Assembly (NCBI GenBank): GCA_029228645.1
Contig: JAPTHR010000001.1
Span: forward strand, 364,925-428,924
DNA from: Gammaproteobacteria bacterium Milos-ODIII6
GTDB lineage: Bacteria; Pseudomonadota; Gammaproteobacteria; Chromatiales; Chromatiaceae
Length of the DNA stretch: 64,000 nucleotides
Direction: 5' to 3'
Shown: positions 7,934 to 17,377 of the stretch, in pieces
Numbering within the stretch: position 1 is the first letter of the stretch
Layout of the letters: every line of letters starts with the position of its first letter
Position numbers and translations under genes: made by a program
The notes under the pieces: model-generated
Seen by the model: only the letters and a program-made list of their open reading frames with translations
What the model was told of the DNA's origin: nothing
Database searches by the model: none

Positions 7934-9070
7934 ATGTTCGAGCCCAACCCCCCGATTGACCTGAGTTCCGGCAAGTACCTCAAACTCTGGCAGGGTCCGC
8001 AGCACCCGGGCATCACCGGCAACATGTCGCTGGAACTGATCACCCGTGGCGACGAGGTGGTGGACTGCAAGACGCATGTCGGTTATCTGCACCGCGGCTT
8101 CGAGAAGCTGATGGAGCGGCGCACCTTCATCCAGAATTTCCCTGTCGTCTGCCGGATTGCCGTCCCGGAACCAACCTTCAACGAGTACCTCTATGCCGCG
8201 GTGGTCGAAGAGCTGACCGGTATCGAATCCCCGCCGCGCGCCGAATGGATCCGGACCCTGAACCTGGAACTGATGCGACTCGCCAGTTACCTGATGTGGC
8301 TTGGCGGAATCGGTGCGGCGTTTGGACAGAGCACGGTATACCAGTGGACCGTGACCCATCGCGACTACATCCTCGACCTATTCGAAGAGATGACCGGTGC
8401 ACGTATTTATCACATGTACATCGTCCCCGGGGGGGTACGAGGGCGCCTGCCCGAGGGCTTCGAGGATCGCTGCCGGGATGTCCTGAACCGCGTCGAGAAG
8501 CTGCTGCACGATGTCGAGAAGGTGCTGTTCAACAACGTGGTGTTCAAGACCCGCACCAAGGGCTTGGGGCACATCCCCAAGGAGATGGTGGACCCCTATG
8601 GCATCACCGGACCGAATCAGCGCGCCGCCGGGTTCTCCCGTGACCTGCGCAAGGACGCCCCCTACCTGGTCTATGACCAGCTCGAGTTCGATCTCATCAC
8701 CGCCACCGAATCCGATACCTACGCGCGTTCCTGGGTACGCTACCTGGAGATGCACGAGGGCATCCGCATGCTGCGCCAGTGCCTGGACCGCATGCCGCAG
8801 GACGGCCCCTTCCAGGCCAAAATGCCGAATGTGCTGCACTGGGAGGTGCCGGCCGGGGAGACCTACATCAAGGCCGAGTGCACCCGCGGTGAATACGGCT
8901 ACTACATGGTGACCGATGGCAGCGAGTATTTACGGCGCGTACACGTGCGCGGCCCCAGCTATACCCACGCCATTGCCTTAATGGAAAAACTTGCGGTCGG
9001 GACGAATATCGCCGATATCGCGGGCCTTATGGTGTCCCTGCACACCTATCCGCCGGAGATCGAGAGGTAG
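7934..9070 (+). CDS. NuoD-like (49-kDa, MbxL-like) subunit without [NiFe] ligands
   Basis: This protein of 378 residues is of the complex I 49-kDa / hydrogenase large-subunit family. The N-terminal GPQHPGITGN (21-30) and THVGYLHRGFEKLME block are clear family landmarks. The N-terminal CxxC site of hydrogenases is reduced to one Cys (VCRIAV, Cys73). The C-terminal site reads GLMVSLHTYPPEIER with no Cys, so it cannot bind a NiFe centre. From memory, complex I uses a His in HPSTHG and a Tyr further on to hold the quinone head. The His position is Thr28 here, while a Tyr (Tyr87) is kept. The electron acceptor is therefore open: quinone, or sulfane sulfur as in MBS. Confidence 0.88.
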   Translation: MFEPNPPIDLSSGKYLKLWQGPQHPGITGNMSLELITRGDEVVDCKTHVGYLHRGFEKLMERRTFIQNFPVVCRIAVPEPTFNEYLYAAVVEELTGIESPPRAEWIRTLNLELMRLASYLMWLGGIGAAFGQSTVYQWTVTHRDYILDLFEEMTGARIYHMYIVPGGVRGRLPEGFEDRCRDVLNRVEKLLHDVEKVLFNNVVFKTRTKGLGHIPKEMVDPYGITGPNQRAAGFSRDLRKDAPYLVYDQLEFDLITATESDTYARSWVRYLEMHEGIRMLRQCLDRMPQDGPFQAKMPNVLHWEVPAGETYIKAECTRGEYGYYMVTDGSEYLRRVHVRGPSYTHAIALMEKLAVGTNIADIAGLMVSLHTYPPEIER

Positions 9071-9074
9071 TGTC

Positions 9075-10859
9075 ATGAGCCTGAAAGATCTTATATCGCC
9101 GTTCTACGTGTGGCAGCGGGCCTTCGAGAAACCCTATACCCAGAAGCGCCCGATCGAGGATCGGCCCGGTGCGCCCCGTTATCGTGGTTTCCACATGAAC
9201 AGCGAGGAGTGCATCGGCTGCGGGACCTGCGAATCGATCTGTCAGAACCACGCGATCGACATGGTGCCGGTCGAGGGTCTCGAGCAACGAGCGGGCGACA
9301 GCGGGCTGCGTCCGCGCTTCGATTACGGGCGCTGCTGCTGGTGTGCCCTGTGCGTCGATATCTGCACCACCCGTTCGCTACACCTCAGCAATCACTATGC
9401 CTGGGTCACGGAAGACCCCGACGCCTTCCACTTCACCGCCGGCACCGACGCGATGCCGTGGAATCAGAACAGCCTGGGCTATCGGCGCGACGATGACTAC
9501 CATCTGCTGGTGCACGATCGCGTCGAGATGCAGGCCCTGAGCGCGGAAGAGAGCGTCGCGGGATTCGACGAGGTGATGCGGGGTTACACCGAGGAAGAGG
9601 CGGTACTGGAAGCCGACCGCTGCGTCGAATGCGGTATCTGCGTGGCCACCTGCCCCGCTCACATGGCAATCCCCGACTATATCCGGACCGTGCGCAAGGG
9701 CGACTACGAGGCCGGCTTGCGCCTGCTGTACGAAACCAACCCCTTCTCCTCCACTTGCGGACGCATCTGCACCCACCGTTGCGAGACGGTATGTGTGATG
9801 GGCTACCAGGGCGATCCCATTGCCATACGCTGGCTCAAGCGGGCCATCGTCGACCGCGTGCCGCAGGAGAAGTACCGCGAGATACTCGGCGACGAGGTCG
9901 AGGAGAACGGCAAGACTGTCGGTGTGATCGGGGCGGGCCCCGGTGGCATGAGTGCGGCGTATTACCTGCGCCGGCAGGGGTATGCCGTCACGGTGTACGA
10001 AGCCCAGGCGCGCGCCGGCGGCATGTTGCGCTACGGCGTGCCCTCCTACCGCCTGCCGGACAATCAACTCGACAAGGACTTGGAATACATCCGCTCCCTC
10101 GGCGTTGAGATGAGATTCAATACCCAGGTCGGACGCGATATCCCGTTCACCCAACTGCTCGATGAACACGATGCCCTGTTCCTCGCCGTGGGCCTGAACC
10201 AACCCTCCGCGCTGCGCATCGCCGGGGAGGAGCACCCCCGGGTGCTGTCAGGCCTGAGGGTGCTCGACGACGTCGCCAGCGGGAAGGACCCCGGAGTGGG
10301 CAAACGCGTCGCGGTGATCGGTGGCGGCAACGTGGCGATGGATGCGGCGCGCGTGTCCCGCCGACTCGGTGCCGAGGTGGACGTGCTTTACCGTCGCCGC
10401 ATAGAGGATATGCCGGCCGACCCGGAGGAGATTCGCGAGTCGCAGGCGGAGGGTTGCACCCTGGTGCCGCAGGCCATACCGGTCGAGATCAGGAACGCCA
10501 GCGACAGCAATCAGGTGACGATCGTCTGGGGTGAGGCCGAGATGGTCGCTGACGACAAGGGCGGGCGGCCGCGCCCCGTGCTGCAGGAGGACCGCATGCA
10601 CGAGGAGACCTATGACTGCATCATTGCGGCGATCGGCCAGGGAGGCCAGATCGATTTCATACCCGCCGAATTCCGCGACCGTATCGAGTTCAAGTGGAAC
10701 AAGTTCGTGCCGGGTGATTACCAGCAGACCGGTCTGGAAAAACTGTTTGTCGGGGGCGACATTGCCAACAGCCGGGCTGATGCGATCAGCGCCATCGAGG
10801 ACGGCCACCACGCAGCGCGTGGCATCCACCGTTTTCTCAGTGGTGCGCTGGATGGGTGA
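9075..10859 (+). CDS. NuoI-like ferredoxin fused to GltD/NfnL-type NAD(P)H flavoprotein
   Basis: This is a fusion of 594 residues. Residues 1-110 are a NuoI/MbxN-like ferredoxin with Cys46-49-52-56 and Cys87-90-93-97. After a linker, residues 180 to about 590 match the small subunit of glutamate synthase (GltD) or NfnL: Cys183-186-189-193, then Cys228, 232, 236 and 240. An FAD-binding GAGPGG follows at 287-292, then a second dinucleotide fold with GGGNVAMD at 416-423. The domain probably oxidises or reduces NAD(P)H at a flavin and passes electrons to the B-like subunit; NADPH specificity is inferred from relatives. The start ATG lies 4 bases after the previous stop. No NuoE, F or G gene is present, so this flavin domain is the only visible electron entry. 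Confidence 0.88.
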   Translation: MSLKDLISPFYVWQRAFEKPYTQKRPIEDRPGAPRYRGFHMNSEECIGCGTCESICQNHAIDMVPVEGLEQRAGDSGLRPRFDYGRCCWCALCVDICTTRSLHLSNHYAWVTEDPDAFHFTAGTDAMPWNQNSLGYRRDDDYHLLVHDRVEMQALSAEESVAGFDEVMRGYTEEEAVLEADRCVECGICVATCPAHMAIPDYIRTVRKGDYEAGLRLLYETNPFSSTCGRICTHRCETVCVMGYQGDPIAIRWLKRAIVDRVPQEKYREILGDEVEENGKTVGVIGAGPGGMSAAYYLRRQGYAVTVYEAQARAGGMLRYGVPSYRLPDNQLDKDLEYIRSLGVEMRFNTQVGRDIPFTQLLDEHDALFLAVGLNQPSALRIAGEEHPRVLSGLRVLDDVASGKDPGVGKRVAVIGGGNVAMDAARVSRRLGAEVDVLYRRRIEDMPADPEEIRESQAEGCTLVPQAIPVEIRNASDSNQVTIVWGEAEMVADDKGGRPRPVLQEDRMHEETYDCIIAAIGQGGQIDFIPAEFRDRIEFKWNKFVPGDYQQTGLEKLFVGGDIANSRADAISAIEDGHHAARGIHRFLSGALDG

Positions 10860-10955
10860 GCACGGGAGTTGCCTGGGGCTTTATCAGTGCGGGGGCGGAT
10901 TGATTTGCGCGAGCCCGCGAACGAACTGACGCAACGCTAAGCGCGGAGGACGCCG

Positions 10956-11402
10956 ATGAATACCGTAGAAGAGATACTCGATTTTGCCATCGACCGCGAA
11001 CAACAGGCCGCCGACTTCTATAGCAACCTCGCCGAGCGGGTCAGTAGCGCCTGGATGAAGGATATGTTGCTCGGCTTCAGCAAGGAAGAGATGCGCCACA
11101 AGGGCAAGCTCAAGTCGGTCAAGCTGGGCGATAAGCTGCTCAATGCCGACCAGCATGTGCAGGATCTCAAGATTGCGGACTATACCGTCGACGTCGAGCC
11201 TGCCGAGGACATCAGCCTGCAGGACGCGTTGATCGTGGCAATGAAGCGTGAGAAGGCCGCCTATCGGCTGTACAGCGACATGGCCGCCAATATTGATGAC
11301 CCGGAGCTCAAATCCCTGTTCCTTGGCCTGGCCCAGGAAGAGGCCAAGCACAAGCTGTATTTCGAGGTGCAGTACGACGAGCAGATAATGCGCGACAACT
11401 GA
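10956..11402 (+). CDS. Rubrerythrin-like ferritin-fold diiron protein
   Basis: This four-helix-bundle protein of 148 residues belongs to the rubrerythrin diiron family. Both halves carry a Glu followed by an ExxH motif: EEMRH at 44-48 and EEAKH at 128-132, with partner Glu residues near 15 and 99. There is no C-terminal rubredoxin domain, so it is an erythrin-type protein. Relatives detoxify peroxide or store iron. A strong GGAGG site precedes the ATG. It is on the same strand, 96 bases after the respiratory operon, and may be co-transcribed. It could protect oxygen-sensitive iron-sulfur clusters, which is an inference. Confidence 0.82.
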   Translation: MNTVEEILDFAIDREQQAADFYSNLAERVSSAWMKDMLLGFSKEEMRHKGKLKSVKLGDKLLNADQHVQDLKIADYTVDVEPAEDISLQDALIVAMKREKAAYRLYSDMAANIDDPELKSLFLGLAQEEAKHKLYFEVQYDEQIMRDN

Positions 11403-11447
11403 CAGCGCTATCAATGCAGGCGCCGGTGAACAAGGCCGCTCGCACTA

Positions 11448-12937
11448 TCACTCCACTTCGAGATTGTGTCGCCATTTGTCGATTTCCCTTTCGAACAGTC
11501 GCCGGCTCTCGTCGGGGCCCCAGCTGCCCGCCGGATAGCTCGTGATGAAGTCCCGTTCCACCGACCAGACGCGCAGGATCGGGTCGACGATGCGCCAGGC
11601 GTATTCCACTTCGTCGTAGCGCAGGAACAGCGAGCGATCGCCCTGCATGATGTCCAGTAGCAGACCCTCGTAGGCATCCGAATAGATATCGTTCTGACTG
11701 CGGAAGCCGGCATCCAGGTTGACCTGGTGGGTGTCCATCTCCAGGCCCGGCTGTTTCGCGGTCAGCTGGATTCTGAGGCATTCGCAGGGCTGGATGCCCA
11801 GTACCAGCCAGTTGCGATCCATCTGCTTGATCTGGGTGTCCCGGAAGAACTGGGTGGGGGGCTGGCGGAAGCGGATCATGATGCTCGAGACGCTCTCGGT
11901 CATGCGTTTGCCGGTGCGAAGGTAGAACGGCACCCCGCGCCAGCGCCAGTTGTCGATGTGCAGCTTGAGTGCGGCATAGGTCTCGGTGACGCTGTCGCTG
12001 GGTACCCCATCCTCGTCCAGATACCCCTTGACTTTCTGCCCGCCGATTTTGCCAGGGCCATACTGTGCCCGAAACGCCTGCGAGTGGACCGCGCTCGGAG
12101 GAATGGGGCGGACGGATTTGAGTACCTTGACCTTTTCATCTCGCAGCGACTCGGATTCCATGGAAACCGGCGGTTCCATCGCAACCAGGGTCAGCAGTTG
12201 CAGCAGGTGGCTTTGAATCATGTCGCGCAAGGCGCCGGCGCCGTCGTAATAGGGCGCGCGACTGCCTACGCCGCGTTGCTCTGAGTGGGTGATCTGAACG
12301 TGGTCGATATAGTTGCGATTCCACAGCGGCTCCAGCATCACATTGGCGAACCGGAACACCAGGACGTTGCGCACCGTTTCCTTTCCCAGGTAGTGGTCGA
12401 TGCGGTAGATCTGGGCCTCGTCCAGATGGCGAGTCAGGCGCAGCTGCAGCGCTGTCGCGCTCTCGAGGTCGTATCCGAATGGCTTTTCGATGACCACGCG
12501 CCGCCAGCCGCTTTCCTCGTTGAGCAGGCCGGTGCGACTGAGGTTTTCGGTGACGATACCGAACTCTGCAGGACGAATCGAAAGATAGAAGGCCACGTTC
12601 GAGGACACGTCGGGTTGCTGGTCGATATGGTCAGCCAGTCGTTCGTACATGTTCGAATCAGAGATGTCGCCCTCGAAATAATCGAGGTGTTTTTCGAAAC
12701 GCGCGAGCACCTCGCCGTCCACGCCGGCCTTTATCTCTTCGCTCAGCATGCCGCGAACCTCCTGCAGCCAGCGTTCACGATCCCAGGGGCGCCGCCCGGT
12801 AGCCAGGATGCGGCAATTACCCGGCAGCTTGCCGGACGCCTCCAGGTGGTATAGCGCCGGCATCAGTTTGATGCGTGACAGGTTGCCGGTGGAGCCGAAG
12901 ATGACGAAGGTGCATGCCTCGATGGAGCCATTCATGG

Positions 12938-12941
<4 letters not shown>
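11448..12941 (-). CDS. zwf: Glucose-6-phosphate 1-dehydrogenase
   Basis: This enzyme of 497 residues oxidises glucose-6-phosphate to 6-phosphogluconolactone and makes NADPH, the first step of the oxidative pentose phosphate pathway in the cytosol. The dinucleotide fold FGSTGNLSRIKL is near the start (15-26), EKPFG is at 152-156, and the substrate-binding RIDHYLGKE is at 180-188. The ATG at 12941 overlaps the stop of gnd by 4 bases (ATGA), so the two are translationally coupled. It is convergent with the rubrerythrin-like gene. Length is normal for the family. No 6-phosphogluconolactonase gene lies alongside. Confidence 0.96.
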
Positions 12942-14389
<1,448 letters not shown>

Positions 14390-14781
14390 GCTGTATCCCC
14401 TGTGTTTTCCGTTTGCCCGGTGCGCGGGACGAATGGCCCGCGACCCCGAGGCTTGTCCGGGAGCCCGTGTTGCGGCCCCACTCCGGCCATCTATCGTAGA
14501 GCAAAAGAGGGCTCGTTTTTCATATTCCCGGGTAGAAGCGACGACAGCACTTTCGGCCGTGGCCCTGGCTCTTGAGGCGCCACTGGGATTTTCCCGAATG
14601 GTCAAAAGCCCCAGGGTCGGATAGTGTTCCGCTGGCTATTGCCGGCCGTATCCTGATTTCCCCCCGGCCCGCAAATCATAAGAGGCCACCGATTCAATCC
14701 TTCGCGCCGTTCAGGCTGTAATGGACGGCTTTGCGGAAGGCCTTTCCGGTGGCCGGATAAAAACCAGAGGGAGTCCTTTAT
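14390..14781. other. Intergenic region between gnd and the FadL-like gene
   Basis: This 392-base gap separates divergent genes, so it must hold the promoters for gnd (minus) and for the FadL-like porin (plus). I see no convincing -35/-10 pair, riboswitch, small gene or repeat. A GGAG lies a few bases before the TTG start of the porin gene. Confidence 0.5.
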
Positions 14782-16071
14782 TTGAACCAATGCAAAACGA
14801 TAAAAACCGTCCTGGTTGGTGCCCTGCTTGTGGCGTTTACCTCCGCCCAGGCGACCAACGGCTATTCTCCGACTGGGTTCGGAACCGCCAACAAGGGGCT
14901 GGCAGGCGCCGGTGTCGCCCTCCCGCAGGATGCCCTGGCGGGTGCGACCAACCCGGCCGGCATGGTCCATCTGGGCGATCGGTTGGACTTGGGCGCCGCG
15001 CTGTTCAACCCCAAGCGCGGCTTTACCGCAGACAACAATGCCGGTCCCTTGCCGCCTTTTCCCAATGTGCCGCCCGGCACATACGACAGCCGAAACGACC
15101 TCTTCCTGGTGCCGCATTTCGGTTGGAATCACCAGATCGACGGGGATAGCAGCATCGGCGTCCTGCTGGGTGGCAACGGCGGCATGAATACCGACTACAA
15201 CTCGGACATCTGGCGTAACTTCAATAATGGCAGCAATATCGCAAGTGCCCCAACCGGAGTCGATCTGGCCCAGTTGTTCGTCGGGTTTCCCTATGCCCGC
15301 AAGCTCAATGCCTCGCACAGCGTCGGCATCATGCCGATCGTCGCGGCGCAACGCTTCGAGGCCACGGGTCTGGAGCCTTTCCAGGGCTTTTCCGTGCACC
15401 CGGCCAAGGTAAGCAACAACGGCCATGATTACTCGTTTGGCTATGGCCTGCGCGTGGGCTGGTTGGGCGAGTTTGGCGACCGGCTTACGGTCGGGGCGTC
15501 TGCGCAATCGCGCCTCTACATGCAACGCTTCGATAAGTATGAGGGCCTGTTTGCGGAAGAAGGCGATTTCGATATCCCTCCCACCGCGGTCGTGGGCGTC
15601 AGCTTCAAGGCCCGCGATGATCTCACCCTGGTGGCTGATTGGCAGCGCATTTTCTATGGCGACGTCAAGTCGCTCAGTAATCCAAATGATGCCAACCTCG
15701 TACCGGGGACTCTGCTCGGCGAAAAAAATGGACTCGGTTTCGGCTGGAACGACATCGACATCTTCAAGCTCGGCGTGCAATGGGATTACAGTCCCAAGCT
15801 GACTTTACGCGCCGGGGTCAGCCACGCCGAGCAGTTGTTCGATAATGGCGAGGCGCTGTTCAACGTCCTGGCGCCCGCTACCGTGCGCACCCATGCGAGC
15901 CTCGGTCTGACCTACCGTCTCGACTCCGGCAGTACCTTCGCAGTCGCCTATACGCGCGCTTTCGATGAGAAGATCGATGGGCAGAATCCCAATTTCACCG
16001 GGCCACAGACGGGTCGTGTCCAGATGGACCAGCATGAACTCGAGCTCAGCTGGGCATGGCTGTTCGACTGA
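14782..16071 (+). CDS. FadL/OmpP1/TodX family outer-membrane transport protein
   Basis: This protein of 429 residues begins with a signal peptide (basic start, hydrophobic core, cleavage near SAQA). It continues with the FadL-family N-terminus, where NGYSPTGFGTANKGLAGAGVA and ATNPAGM are recognisable. The rest alternates in the manner of a beta-barrel and ends in an aromatic-rich strand closing with Trp-Leu-Phe-Asp. FadL relatives carry long-chain fatty acids or hydrophobic aromatics across the outer membrane; the substrate here is unknown. The start is a TTG at 14782 with a GGGAG upstream, and no in-frame ATG precedes the signal peptide. It is followed after about 100 bases by an RND adaptor. 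Confidence 0.88.
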   Translation: MNQCKTIKTVLVGALLVAFTSAQATNGYSPTGFGTANKGLAGAGVALPQDALAGATNPAGMVHLGDRLDLGAALFNPKRGFTADNNAGPLPPFPNVPPGTYDSRNDLFLVPHFGWNHQIDGDSSIGVLLGGNGGMNTDYNSDIWRNFNNGSNIASAPTGVDLAQLFVGFPYARKLNASHSVGIMPIVAAQRFEATGLEPFQGFSVHPAKVSNNGHDYSFGYGLRVGWLGEFGDRLTVGASAQSRLYMQRFDKYEGLFAEEGDFDIPPTAVVGVSFKARDDLTLVADWQRIFYGDVKSLSNPNDANLVPGTLLGEKNGLGFGWNDIDIFKLGVQWDYSPKLTLRAGVSHAEQLFDNGEALFNVLAPATVRTHASLGLTYRLDSGSTFAVAYTRAFDEKIDGQNPNFTGPQTGRVQMDQHELELSWAWLFD

Positions 16072-16095
16072 AGCCCGGCCTCTTCGTGCGAGGTG

Positions 16096-16115
16096 CGGCC
16101 CGCTGCACCGGGCCG
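16096..16115 (+). terminator. GC hairpin after the FadL-like gene
   Basis: A 7-bp perfect stem (CGGCCCG / CGGGCCG) with a 6-base loop lies 25 bases after the porin stop. No strong T-run follows, so it may be a weak terminator or a processing hairpin. Confidence 0.3.
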
Positions 16116-16173
16116 GGGTTTACTAAGATTACAGGGTGGCCAAACTTCAGCGTTGCAAGCCAAGAGTCTATAA

Positions 16174-17319
16174 ATGAGAAACTTTTCCGCCTCGATTGTT
16201 TTTACTGGGATGGTCCTTACCTGCAGCTGCTTTTCCAGCGTGCTCGCATCAGGCGAGGATGCGGGTGACAGCCAGCCGCGCATTATCACGGTCACCAGCA
16301 GCAGCGTGGAAGGGACTGTGCGTCTCGGCGGCAGCGTGGTGCCGGAGCAGATCGTCAACCTGACGGCTCAGATGCCCGGGGATGTCAGTTATATCGCCGG
16401 TCAGGAGGGTGACGCCTTCCGGCAGGGTGAGGTCCTGGTCTCCCTGGATCCCAAGACCCTGTATGCCAAGCGGGAACAGATCCTGGCGCAGATCGCCAGT
16501 GCCGAGGCCGGCTATCGTAATGCCCAGGTGCAATACCGGCAGACGATCGCCAATCCGTACACCCAGGGCAACTCCATGCTCGGTGGCGCGCCTGGGATGT
16601 TCAGTATTTTCTCCGACCCCGCCCGCTCGATCATGGGCCAGGGCGACCCGGACATGGAACGGTCTTCCACTATCTTCGCTCAGCGCACGCAGGTCGAAAC
16701 GGCCGCAAATGCGGTAAACCAGGCGTATGCGGCCCTGCGCGAGCTGGACGAGTCGCTGCAGAACGCAAACAGCTATGCGCCCTTCAATGGGGTGATCGTC
16801 AAGAAGATGGTCGAGCAGGGCGATATCGTTCAACCGGGAATGCCACTGGTCAGTTTCGCCGACATCACCCGCCTGCAGATCCATGTCGAAGTGCCGACCC
16901 GGCTGCTCCGGACCCTCCAGGTCGGACAACAGCTCCTGGCAGAACTGGATGGGCAGGCGGAGCCGATTCCCGTGTGGGTTGATCGCATCTTTCCAATGGC
17001 CGCTGCGGGTGGTCATACGACGACCGTGAAGTTCTGGCTTCCCCAAGGCGTTCAGGCACATTCGGGCATGTATGCCGAGGTCATGTTGAGCGACCCCGAA
17101 GGAAGCGCCGAGGCTCTGCCGAAGATCCCCGAGTCCGCGATGGTCTGGCGGGGCAGCCTGCCCGCGGTATTCAAGGTCGAACAGGACGGCCGCATCAAGC
17201 TGCGCCTGATCCGGATCGATGAGGAGGCGGAGAACGGTATGGTCAGGGTTGTTTCCGGTATCCGCAATGGCGACCGGATCCTCGCGGACCCTGCAAGCCA
17301 TACGCGAGCGAATCGCTGA
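16174..17319 (+). CDS. RND efflux periplasmic adaptor (HlyD/MFP family)
   Basis: This protein of 381 residues has an N-terminal signal sequence. It then has a biotinyl/lipoyl-like half (GDVSYIAGQEGDAFRQGEVLVSLDP), a helical hairpin, the second lipoyl half (YAPFNGVIVKKMVEQGDIVQPGMPL) and beta-barrel domains. Such adaptors bridge an inner-membrane RND pump to an outer-membrane TolC-type channel. The pump gene follows 58 bases downstream; no TolC-type gene is in the window. A Gly-Met-rich insert near 130-160 in the hairpin is longer than I expect. The substrate cannot be named from sequence. Confidence 0.88.
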   Translation: MRNFSASIVFTGMVLTCSCFSSVLASGEDAGDSQPRIITVTSSSVEGTVRLGGSVVPEQIVNLTAQMPGDVSYIAGQEGDAFRQGEVLVSLDPKTLYAKREQILAQIASAEAGYRNAQVQYRQTIANPYTQGNSMLGGAPGMFSIFSDPARSIMGQGDPDMERSSTIFAQRTQVETAANAVNQAYAALRELDESLQNANSYAPFNGVIVKKMVEQGDIVQPGMPLVSFADITRLQIHVEVPTRLLRTLQVGQQLLAELDGQAEPIPVWVDRIFPMAAAGGHTTTVKFWLPQGVQAHSGMYAEVMLSDPEGSAEALPKIPESAMVWRGSLPAVFKVEQDGRIKLRLIRIDEEAENGMVRVVSGIRNGDRILADPASHTRANR

Positions 17320-17377
17320 GCTCGAGTCAGGCTTCAACCCTGGTTGCGGTAATCACTGTCGCGGGAGCGATATCACT

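Noticed and set aside
6730-9070. [NiFe] hydrogenase (Mbh, Ech or Hyf type)
   Set aside because: The D-like subunit lacks both CxxC nickel-binding sites, so hydrogen chemistry is not supported.
237-10859. Ordinary NDH-1 or stand-alone Mrp antiporter
   Set aside because: NuoE, F, G, A and J genes are absent and Mrp subunits are joined to B, C, D, H and I subunits, which neither system has.
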